Below are positions 25,482 through 35,138 of a DNA stretch of 64,000 nt, piece after piece. Each line of letters starts with the position of its first letter. The stretch's first letter is position 1. The translations under genes were made by a program, and so were the position numbers. The notes under the pieces are model-generated. The model was not told where the DNA came from and searched no databases. It saw nothing but the letters and a program-made list of their open reading frames with translations. The stretch covers positions 3,100,001 to 3,164,000 of the forward strand of contig NZ_QTUC01000001.1 of NCBI RefSeq assembly GCF_003386795.1, written 5' to 3'. This DNA is from Thermasporomyces composti (GTDB lineage Bacteria > Actinomycetota > Actinomycetes > Propionibacteriales > Actinopolymorphaceae).

Positions 25482-25554
25482 GCCCCAATAGCTCAGTCGG
25501 TAGAGCGTCTCCATGGTAAGGAGAAGGTCTACGGTTCGAATCCGTATTGGGGCT
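25482..25554 (+). tRNA. tRNA-Thr (anticodon GGT)
   Basis: A 73-nt cloverleaf has acceptor arms GCCCCAA and TTGGGGC, D-arm GCTCAGTCGGTAGAGC, anticodon stem TCTCC/GGAGA with loop ATGGTAA, and T-loop TTCGAAT. CCA is not encoded. A likely -10 box TATCCT lies at 25464-25469. Its position before tRNA-Met and rpmG is conserved in actinobacteria. Confidence 0.97.
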
Positions 25555-25595
25555 CTGTGGCCGGACCCGCCCGATGGGGTGGTTCCCGGTCCGGC

Positions 25596-25671
25596 GGCGG
25601 TGTAGCTCAGTCGGTAGAGCAAGCGGCTCATAATCGCTGTGTCGCCGGTTCGAGTCCGGCCACCGCTACCA
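25596..25671 (+). tRNA. tRNA-Met (anticodon CAT)
   Basis: The 76-nt gene includes an encoded CCA. The acceptor stem GGCGGTG pairs with CACCGCT with a terminal G-T pair. The anticodon loop is CTCATAA on stem AGCGG/TCGCT, and the T-arm is GCCGG TTCGAGT CCGGC. The standard paired first base indicates elongator rather than initiator tRNA. Confidence 0.96.
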
Positions 25672-25742
25672 AGGCGGCCGGGCCCGATGGTGAGCCCATC
25701 GGGTCGGGTCCGAGATTCGACCAACCGGACAAGAGGCATCCC

Positions 25743-25913
25743 GTGGCTAGCAAGAGCTCCGACGTCCGCCCGAAGATCACGCTGGCGTGCACCGAGTGCC
25801 GGGAGCGTAACTACATCACGCGCAAGAACCGCCGGAACGACCCCGACCGGCTCGAGATCCGGAAGTTCTGCCCGCGCTGCGGCACGCACCGCGTCCACCG
25901 GGAAACCCGCTAG
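25743..25913 (+). CDS. rpmG: 50S ribosomal protein L33
   Basis: The 56-residue protein has the L33 sequence ([36 protein letters not shown]). Both Cys pairs, C16-x2-C19 and C43-x2-C46, are present, so this is the zinc-binding type. The GTG start at 25743 gives the usual [11 protein letters not shown]-terminus. It follows the two tRNA genes, as in other actinobacteria. Confidence 0.97.
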   Translation: MASKSSDVRPKITLACTECRERNYITRKNRRNDPDRLEIRKFCPRCGTHRVHRETR

Positions 25914-26173
25914 TCGCGGGTCGTCACCGCCGCGTGGCGGATTGTCCACCAACCTGACGCGCGCTTCGTGGGCCGGCTCCCACTCGAGGGAGTCGGCCTC
26001 GTCGTGTTGGGCATCGCCGAGGAACCGCTCGGGAGTCGGATCGGCGGTCTGCTCTGGCGCGCCGGAACGCCGGGTTCGTCCGATCACCCGCGCGGCTCGG
26101 TCCCGCCACGAGCCTCTCGACAGACGGCGCGGGTCGACGCAAGTCCGGCGTCCCGCTTCGGTACCGTCGCATC

Positions 26174-26623
26174 ATGCCTGTTGACGCCGCTCTCGTGGGT
26201 CGCACCTACTCCACGTCCGTGCCGTACGAGGTGGGTCGAGAGAAGATCCGGGAGTTCGCGGATGCCGTGGGCGACCCCAACCCCGCGTACCGCGACCCGG
26301 ACGCCGCCCGGGCGCTCGGCCATCCGGACGTGGTGGCTCCGCCGACGTTCCCGATCGTCGTGGCGTTCAGCCTGCTCAACCAGCTCTTCACCGACCCGTC
26401 CACCGGGCTGGCGCTCCACCGCGTGGCGCACGCCGACCAGCGGTTCGCCTACACCCGGCCGATCCACAGCGGCGATCGGCTCGTGGGCACCTTGACGATC
26501 GAGCGGGTGCGGCAGGTCGCCGGCGCCGACCTGATCTCGACCCGGACTGAGATCACCGGGGTCGACGGAGATCCGGTCTGCACGGCGTTCGCCAGCATCG
26601 TCCACCGGGAGGAGACCAGATGA
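26174..26623 (+). CDS. hadA: (3R)-hydroxyacyl-ACP dehydratase subunit HadA (MaoC-like)
   Basis: The 149-residue single hot-dog protein is of the UPF0336/HadA type (REKIREFADAVGDPNPAYRD, GHPDVVAPPTFPIVV, HADQRFAYTRPIHSGD). The catalytic His of the MaoC motif is missing (GDPNPAYRD), as expected for the non-catalytic, substrate-holding subunit. It overlaps hadB by 4 bases (ATGA), so the two are made together. The pair would dehydrate 3-hydroxyacyl-ACP in fatty acid elongation. The location after rpmG is conserved. Confidence 0.88.
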   Translation: MPVDAALVGRTYSTSVPYEVGREKIREFADAVGDPNPAYRDPDAARALGHPDVVAPPTFPIVVAFSLLNQLFTDPSTGLALHRVAHADQRFAYTRPIHSGDRLVGTLTIERVRQVAGADLISTRTEITGVDGDPVCTAFASIVHREETR

Positions 26624-27045
26624 GCGTCCCGACGGCCGGAACCGTGGAGCTGGGTACCGAGCTGCCGCCGCTCACAGCGCGGATTCGGCGGTCGGACCTG
26701 GTTCGGTACGCCGGTGCCTCCGGCGACTTCAACCCCATCCACTGGAATCCTCGGGTCGCCCGAGAGGTGGGCCTTCCCGATGTGATCGCTCACGGGATGT
26801 ACACCATGGCGTTGGGGGCCAGGATGCTCACCGACTGGTTGGTCGACCCGACCCGGTTGGTGGAGTACTCCGTCCGTTTCGTGCGGCCCGTCGTGGTCCC
26901 CGACACCGACGAGGGCGTCGAGGTGAGGTTCGGCGGGAAGGTGGTCGACAAGCGGGACGACGGCCTCTACCGCGTGGACGTCACGGCGGAGTGCGGCGGC
27001 GAGAAGGTGTTCGGTGCCGCACGTGCCTTCGTCCGGCTCGACTGA
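26620..27045 (+). CDS. hadB: (3R)-hydroxyacyl-ACP dehydratase subunit HadB (MaoC-like)
   Basis: The 141-residue hot-dog protein carries the MaoC active-site motif with Asp36 and His41 in GASGDFNPIHWN, followed by DVIAHGMYTMALGA. It is the catalytic partner of the preceding hadA product in a heterodimeric dehydratase acting on acyl-ACP in the cytoplasm. The ATG overlaps the hadA stop. No hadC follows; murB comes next. Confidence 0.9.
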   Translation: MSVPTAGTVELGTELPPLTARIRRSDLVRYAGASGDFNPIHWNPRVAREVGLPDVIAHGMYTMALGARMLTDWLVDPTRLVEYSVRFVRPVVVPDTDEGVEVRFGGKVVDKRDDGLYRVDVTAECGGEKVFGAARAFVRLD

Positions 27046-27141
27046 CCAGGCTCGACTGACCAGGATGGCCCGCACCGTTGGTTGGGTCGCCACCCGACCG
27101 GGGATGAGGCTGGACACGACCGGGAGAGTGACCACGGCATC

Positions 27142-28185
27142 GTGAACGAGCTCTTCGACGTTCCGCTCGCCGAGCTGACCACGCTCCGTCTCGGCGGTCC
27201 GGCCAAGCGGATCGTGGAGGTCCACGACACCGCCGAGCTGGTGGAGGTGCTGCGCGCCTGCGACGCCGATGGGGAGCCGGTGCTCCTGCTGGGGGGTGGG
27301 AGCAACGTCGTCGTGGCCGACGAGGGCTTCCCGGGCACGGTCGTCCTGGTGCGCACCAAGGGCGTGCGCGTGGAGTCGGCGAGCGCGTGCGGCGGAGCGG
27401 TGGTCCGGATCGCCGCAGGCGAGGAGTGGGACCCGTTCGTGGCCCGTGCGGTCGAGGAAGGCTGGGTGGGGATCGAGGCGCTCTCGGGCATCCCGGGCCT
27501 GGTGGGTGCCGCGCCCATCCAGAACGTTGGCGCGTACGGCCAGGAGGTCGCCGACACGCTGGCCCAGGTCCGGGTGTGGGACCGCGTGGACGGCGTGACC
27601 CGCACCTTTCCGCTGGCCGAGTGTGGCTTCGGATACCGCACGAGCAGGTTCAAGCGGGAGCCCAGCCGGTACGCCGTGCTCGAGGTCGTTCTCCAGCTCG
27701 GGCTCGGCGACACCAGCGCGCCGGTCCGCTACGCCGAGCTCGCCCGAACGCTCGGGGTCGACCTCGGCCGGCGGGCGCCCCTCGCCGAGGTCCGCTCCGC
27801 GGTTCTGGAGCTGCGGCGCCGTAAGGGGATGGTCCTCGATCCGGACGACCACGACACGTGGAGCGTGGGCTCGTTCTTCACCAACCCCGTCGTCCCCGCG
27901 AGTGTCGCCGCCGCGCTGCCCGAGGACGCGCCCCGCTGGCCAGCCGACGACGGGCTGGTGAAAGTCAGTGCCGCCTGGCTGATCGAGCGCGCCGGCTTCG
28001 GCCGAGGCTACGGCGACGGCTCGGTGCGCCTGTCGTCCAAGCACACGCTCGCTCTGACCAACCGGGGCGGTGCCACGACGGCCGACCTGTTGGCGCTGGC
28101 ACGGGAGGTCCGAGCTGGGGTGCGAGCGGCGTTCGGGATCGACCTCGTCAACGAGCCCGTCCTGGTCGGCTGTGTGTTGGAGTGA
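27142..28185 (+). CDS. murB: UDP-N-acetylenolpyruvoylglucosamine reductase
   Basis: MurB reduces the enolpyruvyl group of UDP-GlcNAc-enolpyruvate with NADPH, using bound FAD, in peptidoglycan precursor synthesis. The 347-residue protein has the FAD-binding loop GGGSNVVVADEGFPG (from residue 51), ALSGIPGLVGAAPIQNVGAYGQEV, the substrate-binding YRTSRFK and the catalytic Ser in SVGSFFTNPVV. The start is GTG 27142, giving MNELFDVPLAELTTLRLGGP; an upstream in-frame start at 27082 would add an atypical leader. It is convergent with add. Confidence 0.93.
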   Translation: MNELFDVPLAELTTLRLGGPAKRIVEVHDTAELVEVLRACDADGEPVLLLGGGSNVVVADEGFPGTVVLVRTKGVRVESASACGGAVVRIAAGEEWDPFVARAVEEGWVGIEALSGIPGLVGAAPIQNVGAYGQEVADTLAQVRVWDRVDGVTRTFPLAECGFGYRTSRFKREPSRYAVLEVVLQLGLGDTSAPVRYAELARTLGVDLGRRAPLAEVRSAVLELRRRKGMVLDPDDHDTWSVGSFFTNPVVPASVAAALPEDAPRWPADDGLVKVSAAWLIERAGFGRGYGDGSVRLSSKHTLALTNRGGATTADLLALAREVRAGVRAAFGIDLVNEPVLVGCVLE

Positions 28186-28247
28186 GACGCCACCACCGTC
28201 GAGGAGGCCCTGTCGAGGAGACCCCCGTCGACGAGACACGTGCGTGG

Positions 28248-29360
28248 TCAGCTCGCGAGGGAGCCGGCGGTCGGCCGCTCGGTGTCGGCGCCCGCGAGCC
28301 ACGCGTCGATGTCCGCCAGGATTTTGGCCTGCACGTCGCTCGGCGCGCAGGAGGCGCGGACGGACATCCGAGCGAGCTCGGCGAGCTCGAAGTCGCTGAA
28401 GCCCAGCTCACGGGCGATTTGGTACTGGCCGGTCAGGCGCACGCCGAACAGCAGCGGGTCGTCCGCACCGAGCGCGATCTGCACACCCGCGGCGAACAGC
28501 GCTCGCAGTGGAACGGCGGAGGCGTCCGGGTAGACGCCGAGAGCGACGTTGGACGCCGGGCACACCTCCAAGGGAACGCCGCGAGCCGCGATCCGGTCGA
28601 GGAGCGCAGGATCTTCCACGGCTCGAACGCCGTGGCCGATTCGGGTCGCGCCCAGGGCGTCGAGACATCCACGGACGCTGTCGGGTCCACACAGCTCGCC
28701 ACCGTGCGGCACGCTCGCCAAGCCCGCCCGTGTGGCGATGGCGAACGCCCGGGCGAACTCCTCGGCGCGCCCGCGACGCTCGTCGTTGGAGAGTCCGAAC
28801 CCGACGACCCCTCGTCCGGCGTACTGCGCGGCGAGTCGGGCGAGCGTCCGGGCGTCGAGCGGGTGCCGGGTCCGGTTGGCGGCGATCACCACCGCGATAC
28901 CGACGCCGGTGCGCCGGGCGGCCTCCTGGACGGCGTCGAGGACGAGCTCGGTGAACGGGGTGATCCCACCGAACCTCCCGGCGTAGCCGGAGGGGTCGAC
29001 CTGGATCTCCAGCCAGCGTGACCCTTCGGCCGCCTCGTCCTCCGCCGTCTCCCGGATGAGCCGGCGGACGTCCTGCTCGTCCCGCAGTACCGAGCGAGCG
29101 ATGTCGTACAGCCGCTGGAAGCGGAACCACCCCTTCTCGTCGGTGGCCGTCAAGTGCGGCGGCCAGGAGTCCCGCAGCGCGTCCGGGAGTCGGACGCCGT
29201 GCCGGTCCGCGAGCTCCACCAGGGTCTCGTGGCGCATCGACCCGGTGAAGTGCAGGTGGAGGTGGGCTTTCGGCAGCGTCCGGAGCGAGCGTCGTCCCTC
29301 CTGGGGTGCAGCGGCGTCCGCCGGGGCCACGTGCGACCGCGGGGGAGTCGTCAGCGCCAA
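28248..29360 (-). CDS. add: Adenosine deaminase
   Basis: The 370-residue enzyme converts adenosine to inosine. Zinc ligands and catalytic residues are visible: HLHLH (His35 and His37), PHGGE (in place of the usual HAGE), RIGHGV, and GADDPLLFG for the S/ADDP motif. The start is uncertain. A TTG at 29358-29360 directly abuts GGAGG, which is too close to act as its own ribosome-binding site; a GTG further inside is possible. It lies 20 bp after aspC on the same strand, so they form an operon, as in streptomycetes. Confidence 0.9.
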   Translation of the reverse strand: MALTTPPRSHVAPADAAAPQEGRRSLRTLPKAHLHLHFTGSMRHETLVELADRHGVRLPDALRDSWPPHLTATDEKGWFRFQRLYDIARSVLRDEQDVRRLIRETAEDEAAEGSRWLEIQVDPSGYAGRFGGITPFTELVLDAVQEAARRTGVGIAVVIAANRTRHPLDARTLARLAAQYAGRGVVGFGLSNDERRGRAEEFARAFAIATRAGLASVPHGGELCGPDSVRGCLDALGATRIGHGVRAVEDPALLDRIAARGVPLEVCPASNVALGVYPDASAVPLRALFAAGVQIALGADDPLLFGVRLTGQYQIARELGFSDFELAELARMSVRASCAPSDVQAKILADIDAWLAGADTERPTAGSLAS

Positions 29361-29380
29361 CCTCCGTCAGCCAGCCTCCG

Positions 29381-30649
29381 TCAGGAGGACGCCTCGGCCA
29401 GCAGCTTCTGGACGCGGGTCACACCCTCCACGAGGTCCTCGTCGCTCAGCGCGTAGGAGAAGCGCAGGTACCCGGGGGTCCCGAACGCCTCGCCCGGAAC
29501 CGCCGCCACCTCGACCTCGTCGAGGATGAGCTCGGCGAGCTCCGCCGACGTCGTCGGGCGCCGGCCACGGATCACCCGGCCGAGCGCGCCCTTGACGGAG
29601 GGGAAGGCGTAGAACGCGCCCTTCGGCGTCGGGCACGTGAAGCCCGGCACCTCCGACAGCAGCTCGACGATGGTGCGCCTGCGGCGATCGAACGCCTGCC
29701 GCATCTGCTCGACCGCGGACAGGTCACCCGAGACCGCCGCGAGGGCGGCGCGCTGGGCGATGTTGCAGACGTTGCCCGTGAGGTGGGAGTGGAAGTTCGT
29801 GGCCGCCTTGACCACGTCCGGCGGGCCGATGAGCCAGCCGACTCGCCAGCCGGTCATGGCGTAGGTCTTGGCCACGCCGTTGAGAACCAGGCACCGGTCG
29901 GCGAGCTCGGGCACCTCGACCGGGATCGACGCGCTCCGCACGCCGTCGTACGTGAGGTGCTCGTAGATCTCGTCGGTGACCACCCACAGGCCGTTCTCGT
30001 ACGCCCACCGGCCGATCTCGCGGATCTGCTCGGGCGAGTAGACCGCGCCGGTCGGGTTGGACGGCGAGCACATGAGCAGCACCTTCGTGCGCGGGGTCCG
30101 GGCCGCGTCGAGCTGCTCGATCGTCGCGAGGTAGCCCTGCGACTCGTCGGTCACGACCGGCACCGGCACGCCGCCGGCGAGGGTGATCGCCTCCGGGTAG
30201 GTCGTCCAGTACGGCGCGGGCAACAGCACCTCGTCGCCGGGGTCCAGGAGCACGGCGAACGCCTCGAAGACCGCCTGCTTCCCGCCGTTCGTGACGAGCA
30301 CCTGGCTGGCCTCGACCTGGTAGCCGGAGTCGCGCGCCGTCTTCGCGGCGATCGCGGACCGCAGCTCCGGGAGGCCCGCCGCCGGCGTGTAGCGGTGGTT
30401 GCGGGTGTCGCGAGCGGCATCCAACGCGGCCTGGACGATGTAGTCGGGCGTGGGGAAGTCCGGCTCGCCCGCGCCGAAGCCGATGACCGGCCGCCCCGCG
30501 GCCTTGAGCGCCTTCGCCTTGCTGTCGACCGCGAGCGTCGCGGACTCCGCGATACCGGCGATGCGGGCGGAGATCCGACGCCCAGAGGTGGAGGCGACCG
30601 CGGGTGTGCTGGTGCCCGGTGTGTGCGGGCCGTTCTCGGAGCTGGTCAT
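29381..30649 (-). CDS. aspC: Pyridoxal-phosphate-dependent aminotransferase, aspartate aminotransferase type
   Basis: This 422-residue fold-type I aminotransferase has [45 protein letters not shown] and the PLP-binding Lys261 in [15 protein letters not shown], with C-terminal RFSYALSDE. It would transfer the amino group between aspartate and 2-oxoglutarate. The first about 25 residues are a Ser/Thr/Pro-rich extension. ATG 30647-30649 has no ribosome-binding site and sits close behind CATAAC, suggesting a leaderless mRNA. It heads the aspC-add operon. Confidence 0.9.
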   Translation of the reverse strand: MTSSENGPHTPGTSTPAVASTSGRRISARIAGIAESATLAVDSKAKALKAAGRPVIGFGAGEPDFPTPDYIVQAALDAARDTRNHRYTPAAGLPELRSAIAAKTARDSGYQVEASQVLVTNGGKQAVFEAFAVLLDPGDEVLLPAPYWTTYPEAITLAGGVPVPVVTDESQGYLATIEQLDAARTPRTKVLLMCSPSNPTGAVYSPEQIREIGRWAYENGLWVVTDEIYEHLTYDGVRSASIPVEVPELADRCLVLNGVAKTYAMTGWRVGWLIGPPDVVKAATNFHSHLTGNVCNIAQRAALAAVSGDLSAVEQMRQAFDRRRRTIVELLSEVPGFTCPTPKGAFYAFPSVKGALGRVIRGRRPTTSAELAELILDEVEVAAVPGEAFGTPGYLRFSYALSDEDLVEGVTRVQKLLAEASS

Positions 30650-30884
30650 AGGGTTATGGTGGCACTTGTCGCGACCGGGCGTCCGGCCACCCCCGCCGTG
30701 ATCGCGTGCGTGTTGCCAGGTCGATTTTGGGCCGTCCTGGCCGATGCGACACGGTGCGGGATGGGGCGGTTCGACCAGTCGGCGGTGGACCCCGTACACT
30801 CAGGCATCTGGCGGTCTATGAGGGACCCGTTCGACGTGTGCCCGCGACGTCGCGACGGCACCGGAGCTGGCGCATAGGCCCCGG

Positions 30885-30957
30885 AGGGCAGTGGCTCAAT
30901 TGGTAGAGCACCGGTCTCCAAAACCGGCGGTTGGGGGTTCGAGTCCCTCCTGCCCTG
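30885..30957 (+). tRNA. tRNA-Trp (anticodon CCA)
   Basis: The 73-nt cloverleaf has acceptor arms AGGGCAG and CTGCCCT, anticodon stem CCGGT/ACCGG with loop CTCCAAA, and T-loop TTCGAGT. CCA is not encoded. Placement directly before secE is the conserved actinobacterial arrangement. Confidence 0.97.
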
Positions 30958-31110
30958 CTGACTCGGCCAGAACGGTCGCAGTCGTGCGTGCCGGCCTGCG
31001 CTAGGCACGCGGAGGCACCGCGGGGAGGGCTCGTACGCCCCTCCCTCCGTGCGGACCAGACAAGCCCGGCGGAGTGACCGGCCGGGACCCACGACCGGTG
31101 AGGACGGACA

Positions 31111-31368
31111 GTGACGGAGACGCGCGGGTCGACCGCGACCCCGGAGCGTGCTCGCCCGACGAAGAAGAAGAGAGGTGGCGGACCGTTCGCCAGCCTCTCC
31201 ACCTTCTATCGTCAGGTCGTCGCTGAGCTGCGCAAGGTCATCTGGCCGACGCGCGAGCAGCTGGTCACCTACTGGGTGGTCGTCCTCGTCTTCGTCCTGG
31301 CCGTGATCGCGTATGTGTCGCTCCTCGACCTGGGTATCGGCTGGCTTATGTTCGAGATCTTCGGCTGA
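31111..31368 (+). CDS. secE: Preprotein translocase subunit SecE
   Basis: This 85-residue single-span protein has a basic N-terminus ([12 protein letters not shown]), the conserved amphipathic segment [20 protein letters not shown] and the transmembrane helix [21 protein letters not shown]. It clamps the SecYEG channel in the membrane. The start is GTG 31111. nusG follows after 74 bp. Confidence 0.96.
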   Translation: MTETRGSTATPERARPTKKKRGGGPFASLSTFYRQVVAELRKVIWPTREQLVTYWVVVLVFVLAVIAYVSLLDLGIGWLMFEIFG

Positions 31369-31442
31369 CCAGGTGGCGCGACGCCTCCAGGCGATCGTCG
31401 CCGGACGGTGACCCACGCAAAGCCGCAAGAGAAGAAGACGGA

Positions 31443-32258
31443 GTGCCACAAGTGTCCGACCTCGACGACGAGACCCGCGACCCGAAGGGTCCGGAGTCGG
31501 AGCAGGCGGCCGCCGAGTCCGCTGGCGGGCCTGCCGACGAGGCCTCCGCTGACGCTGTCCAGGTCGAGGAGGCCGCGCAGGAAGCCGCCGCCTCAGACCA
31601 GGCCGCCTCCGACAGCACGTCCGACGACCCGGAGTCCAGCCCGGACGACTCCGAGGGCGAGGAGGAGAAGGAGGACGACGCGCTGGCGGAGTTCCGCGCG
31701 GCGCTGCGGTCCAAACCGGGCGAGTGGTACGTCATCCACACGTACTCCGGGATGGAGAACCGGGTCAAGAGCAACCTCGAGAACCGCATCCAGTCCCTCA
31801 ACATGGAGGACTACATCTACGAGGTGGTGGTTCCGCAGGAGGAGGTTGCCGAGATCAAGAACGGTCAGCGCCGCATGGTCCGGCGCACGACCCTGCCCGG
31901 TTACGTCCTCGTCCGGATGGAGCTGACCGACGAGTCGTGGGCAGCCGTGCGCCACACCCCGTCGGTGACCGGCTTCGTCGGCCATGCCCACCAGCCGGTG
32001 CCGCTCAGCCTCGAAGAGGTCGAGCAGATGCTGGCGCCCACGATCGTCCAGGCCAAGGAGCCTGAGAAGAAGAAGGCGCCGGAGGTCGTGGACTTCCAGG
32101 TGGGTGACTCCGTGATGGTGGTCGACGGGCCTTTCGCGACGCTGCACGCCACGATCACCGAGATCAACCCCGACGCGCGCCGGGTCAGGGCCCTGGTGGA
32201 GATCTTCGGCCGGGAGACCCCGGTGGAGCTGTCGTTCAACCAGATCCAGAAGGTCTGA
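31443..32258 (+). CDS. nusG: Transcription termination/antitermination protein NusG
   Basis: The 271-residue protein has an acidic Ala/Glu/Ser-rich N-terminal extension (about residues 1-85) typical of actinobacterial NusG, an NGN domain ([30 protein letters not shown] region) and a C-terminal KOW domain ([21 protein letters not shown]). It binds RNA polymerase and affects pausing, Rho termination and coupling to ribosomes. The GTG at 31443 is used; another GTG three codons later is possible. Confidence 0.96.
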   Translation: MPQVSDLDDETRDPKGPESEQAAAESAGGPADEASADAVQVEEAAQEAAASDQAASDSTSDDPESSPDDSEGEEEKEDDALAEFRAALRSKPGEWYVIHTYSGMENRVKSNLENRIQSLNMEDYIYEVVVPQEEVAEIKNGQRRMVRRTTLPGYVLVRMELTDESWAAVRHTPSVTGFVGHAHQPVPLSLEEVEQMLAPTIVQAKEPEKKKAPEVVDFQVGDSVMVVDGPFATLHATITEINPDARRVRALVEIFGRETPVELSFNQIQKV

Positions 32259-32304
32259 CCCGCCCACCCACCGCATCGACCAGTCAAGAGGACCCGAACG
32301 AACC

Positions 32305-32736
32305 ATGCCTCCAAAGAAGAAGATCGCCTCCGTGGTCAAGCTCCAGCTGCAGGCCGGTCAGGCCACGCCGGCTCCCCCGGTCGGTACCGTCCTCGGCCCG
32401 ACCGGGATCAACATCATGGAGTTCACGAAGGCGTACAACGCCGCGACCGAGCAGATGCGCGGCAATGTCGTGCCGGTCGAGATCACCATCTACGAGGACC
32501 GGTCGTTCACCTTCGTCACGAAGACCCCGCCGGCGGTCGAGCTGATCAAGAAGGCCGTCGGTCTCGACAAGGGCTCGTCGAGGCCCCACAGCGAGAAGGT
32601 CGGCACGATCACCCGGGACCAGATCCGTGAGATCGCGCAAACCAAGCTGCCGGACCTCAACGCCAACGACATCGACGCGGCGATGAAGATCGTCGAGGGC
32701 ACCGCGCGCTCGATGGGCGTGACGGTCAGCGACTGA
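32305..32736 (+). CDS. rplK: 50S ribosomal protein L11
   Basis: The 143-residue protein shows the full L11 pattern: [43 protein letters not shown] and a C-terminal RNA-binding domain ending [10 protein letters not shown]. It binds 23S rRNA at the GTPase centre and interacts with factors such as EF-G encoded later in the window. It is followed by rplA after 80 bp. Confidence 0.97.
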   Translation: MPPKKKIASVVKLQLQAGQATPAPPVGTVLGPTGINIMEFTKAYNAATEQMRGNVVPVEITIYEDRSFTFVTKTPPAVELIKKAVGLDKGSSRPHSEKVGTITRDQIREIAQTKLPDLNANDIDAAMKIVEGTARSMGVTVSD

Positions 32737-32816
32737 TCGAGCCGGCGAACCCCGACCGTGGGAGGGCCCGCGCTGGCCCGCACCACAACTCCCGACCACT
32801 GAGCAGGAGAGTTTCG

Positions 32817-33527
32817 ATGAAGCGCAGCAAGACCTACCGAGCCGTCGCCGAGAAGATCGACCGCACCAGGCTCTACGACCCGCTCGACGCGATCAAGCTC
32901 GCCAAGGAGGGTGCCGCGAAGCGGAAGTTCGACGAGACGGTCGGCGTCTCGATGCGGCTCGGCGTCGACCCCCGCAAGGCCGACCAGATGGTGCGCGGCA
33001 CCGTCAACCTTCCGCACGGCACCGGTAAGACCGCTCGGGTCCTGGTCTTCGCCGCTGGCCAGAAGGCGGAGGAGGCGCGCGCGGCGGGGGCCGACTACGT
33101 CGGCTCCGACGACCTCATCGAGCGCATCCAGGGCGGCTGGCTCGACTTCGACGCCGTCGTCGCCACCCCCGACCAGATGGGCAAGGTCGGGCGGCTCGGC
33201 CGTGTGCTCGGTCCACGCGGTCTCATGCCGAACCCCCGGACCGGCACCGTCACCATGGACGTCGCCAAGGCGGTCTCCGACATCAAGGGCGGAAAGATCG
33301 AGTTCCGCGTCGACCGCCACGCCAACCTCCACTTCATCATCGGCAAGGCGTCCTTCTCTGAGCAGCAGCTGCTCGAGAACTACAGCGCGGCGCTCGACGA
33401 GGTGATCCGGCTCAAGCCGTCGGCCGCCAAGGGCCGGTACATCCGCAAGGTCGTGCTGTCGACGACCATGGGTCCAGGGATTCCCGTGGATCCGTCGAAG
33501 ACGGGCGCCGAGGCCGTCCCGGCCTGA
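32817..33527 (+). CDS. rplA: 50S ribosomal protein L1
   Basis: The 236-residue protein has L1 signatures: [54 protein letters not shown] and [21 protein letters not shown] lies before ATG 32817. In bacteria L1 can repress its own operon by binding the mRNA leader; I did not identify that site. A strong terminator follows, ending the rplKA unit before the accessory insert. Confidence 0.97.
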   Translation: MKRSKTYRAVAEKIDRTRLYDPLDAIKLAKEGAAKRKFDETVGVSMRLGVDPRKADQMVRGTVNLPHGTGKTARVLVFAAGQKAEEARAAGADYVGSDDLIERIQGGWLDFDAVVATPDQMGKVGRLGRVLGPRGLMPNPRTGTVTMDVAKAVSDIKGGKIEFRVDRHANLHFIIGKASFSEQQLLENYSAALDEVIRLKPSAAKGRYIRKVVLSTTMGPGIPVDPSKTGAEAVPA

Positions 33528-33567
33528 CCGGCGACGCCTCCCGGCTGCACATCCGTTCTCGACTCGA

Positions 33568-33596
33568 GGCCCTCCCCGCGCCCCGCGGGGAGGGCC
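33568..33596 (+). terminator. Terminator of the rplKA unit
   Basis: A perfect 13-bp stem (GGCCCTCCCCGCG and CGCGGGGAGGGCC) with loop CCC is followed by TTCGCTTTC. It lies 41 bp past the rplA stop and isolates the ribosomal genes from the FAD/ABC block. Confidence 0.85.
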
Positions 33597-33808
33597 TTCG
33601 CTTTCACCCGGGGAGCGCCCTCCGCGTGGTGTCCGATCCCGGACCACATCTGCGTGGAGTCGGGTGAGCCGCGCACCACTGACCGTCACAATCAGGGATC
33701 CTTGCCACGCACCGTCTCCTGAGGCCGCCCCTCCGTCGCCGGGCGTTCGTCCGCGAGACGGAGGCGGCGGAGGAGCGCTGGGAGGCGGCACGTGCCAGGG
33801 AGGTCCGG

Positions 33809-35119
33809 GTGACGGAGGAGTACGACGTCCTGGTGGTCGGTGGCGGTCCCGCCGGGTGCCCGGCCGCGGTCCAGGCCGCACTCCTAGGCAGCCGCACCCT
33901 GCTCGTCGAGAAGAACGGCGCGCTGGGTGGGACGACCACGGTCGCCGGCGTGGCCCTCCCGGGACTGTTCCACGCGTGGGGCCGGCAGATCATCGCCGGC
34001 ATCGGTTGGGAGATGGTGCGGCGGGCCGTGGAGGTCGCCGGGGATCACCTGCCGGACTTCAGCCGATGGGACCTGCCGCACTGGAAGCTCCAGATCCCCG
34101 TCGTCCCCGCGATCTACGCGGCCGTCATCGACGAGACGGTGACGAACGCCGGCGTCGACCTGCTGCTGCACACGATGGTGGGTGCGGTCGCGTGGCGAGA
34201 CGACGGCTGGGATGTCACCTTGTGCACCAAGCAGGGCTTGGTCCCGGTCCGCGCACGTCGGATCCTCGACTGCACGGGTGACGCGGATGTGGTGGCGCTC
34301 GCCGGACTCACACGACGCAGCAACCCGCACCGCCAGCCCGGCACGCTCATGATCCGTCTCGGCGGCTACGACCTCGACGCGCTCGACCTGGACGCGCTGG
34401 AGCGCGCGTACGCCGAGGCTCTGGCCGACGGGCGGCTCCAGCCCGGTGACGTCTCCTCCGACTCGATCGCCACGTTCCTGCGCAACCGCGGGGAGAACGC
34501 CATCCACGTCCCCGGGGCGGGCGCCGAGACCAGCGCGGCGAAGACGGCGGCGGAGCTCGCCGGCCGACGGGCCATGATGCGCCTCTACACCTTCCTCAAG
34601 GGGCAGCCGGGTCTTGCGGGCCTGCGCATCGAGTCGTGGGCGATCGAGACCGGGATCCGCGAGACGTACACGATCGACGGCTTGGTGTCCATCACCGAGG
34701 AGGACTACGTCTCCGGCCGGATGTGGCCGGACGCCGTCTCGTACAGCTTCTACCCGGTCGACGTCCATCGTCCGGACGGCCACGGCATCGACATCCGGCC
34801 GCTCCGGTACGGCACGTTCCCGACGATCCCGCGGGCGGCGATGATCCCGCGTGAGAACGGGTACCTCGCCGTCGCCGGCCGCTGCGTCAGCGGGGACCAG
34901 GCCGCCAACTCCGCGTACCGCGTGCAGGCCTCCTGCATGGGCATGGGTCAGGCGGCCGGCGCGATGGCCGCTCTCGCCGCGCGCGCCGGGTGCCGCATGC
35001 AGGACGTGCCGGTCGACGACATCCGAGCCGCCATCCGCCGCTACGGCGCGATCGTGCCTGGCGACCCGGATGCGCCACGGACTCAACCCGACCTCGACCA
35101 CGCGGTGTCGGACGCGTGA
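33809..35119 (+). CDS. FAD-dependent oxidoreductase (FAD_oxidored family)
   Basis: The 436-residue protein starts with a Rossmann FAD motif (YDVLVVGGGPAGCPAAVQAA, residues 5-24), then LLVEKNGALGGTTTVAG and a middle DCTGDADVVALAG motif typical of the PF12831-type flavoproteins. A C-terminal FAD contact is YLAVAGRCVSGDQAANSAYR. These enzymes often sit in sugar-transport operons and oxidise or rearrange carbohydrates, but the reaction is not known here. The start is GTG 33809 with GGGAGG upstream. It is followed after 19 bp by a sugar-binding lipoprotein gene, so the four genes to 38214 form one operon. Confidence 0.85.
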   Translation: MTEEYDVLVVGGGPAGCPAAVQAALLGSRTLLVEKNGALGGTTTVAGVALPGLFHAWGRQIIAGIGWEMVRRAVEVAGDHLPDFSRWDLPHWKLQIPVVPAIYAAVIDETVTNAGVDLLLHTMVGAVAWRDDGWDVTLCTKQGLVPVRARRILDCTGDADVVALAGLTRRSNPHRQPGTLMIRLGGYDLDALDLDALERAYAEALADGRLQPGDVSSDSIATFLRNRGENAIHVPGAGAETSAAKTAAELAGRRAMMRLYTFLKGQPGLAGLRIESWAIETGIRETYTIDGLVSITEEDYVSGRMWPDAVSYSFYPVDVHRPDGHGIDIRPLRYGTFPTIPRAAMIPRENGYLAVAGRCVSGDQAANSAYRVQASCMGMGQAAGAMAALAARAGCRMQDVPVDDIRAAIRRYGAIVPGDPDAPRTQPDLDHAVSDA

Positions 35120-35138
35120 GCACGCAAGGGGGACTCTC

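Noticed and set aside
25482..25671. tRNA pair considered as a possible attachment site for an integrated element
   Set aside because: Both tRNAs are followed by their normal conserved neighbours, and no integrase or direct repeat of the tRNA 3' end was seen.
25359..25742. In-frame upstream extension of rpmG through two tRNA genes
   Set aside because: L33 has a conserved length of about 56 residues; the extension would translate tRNA genes.
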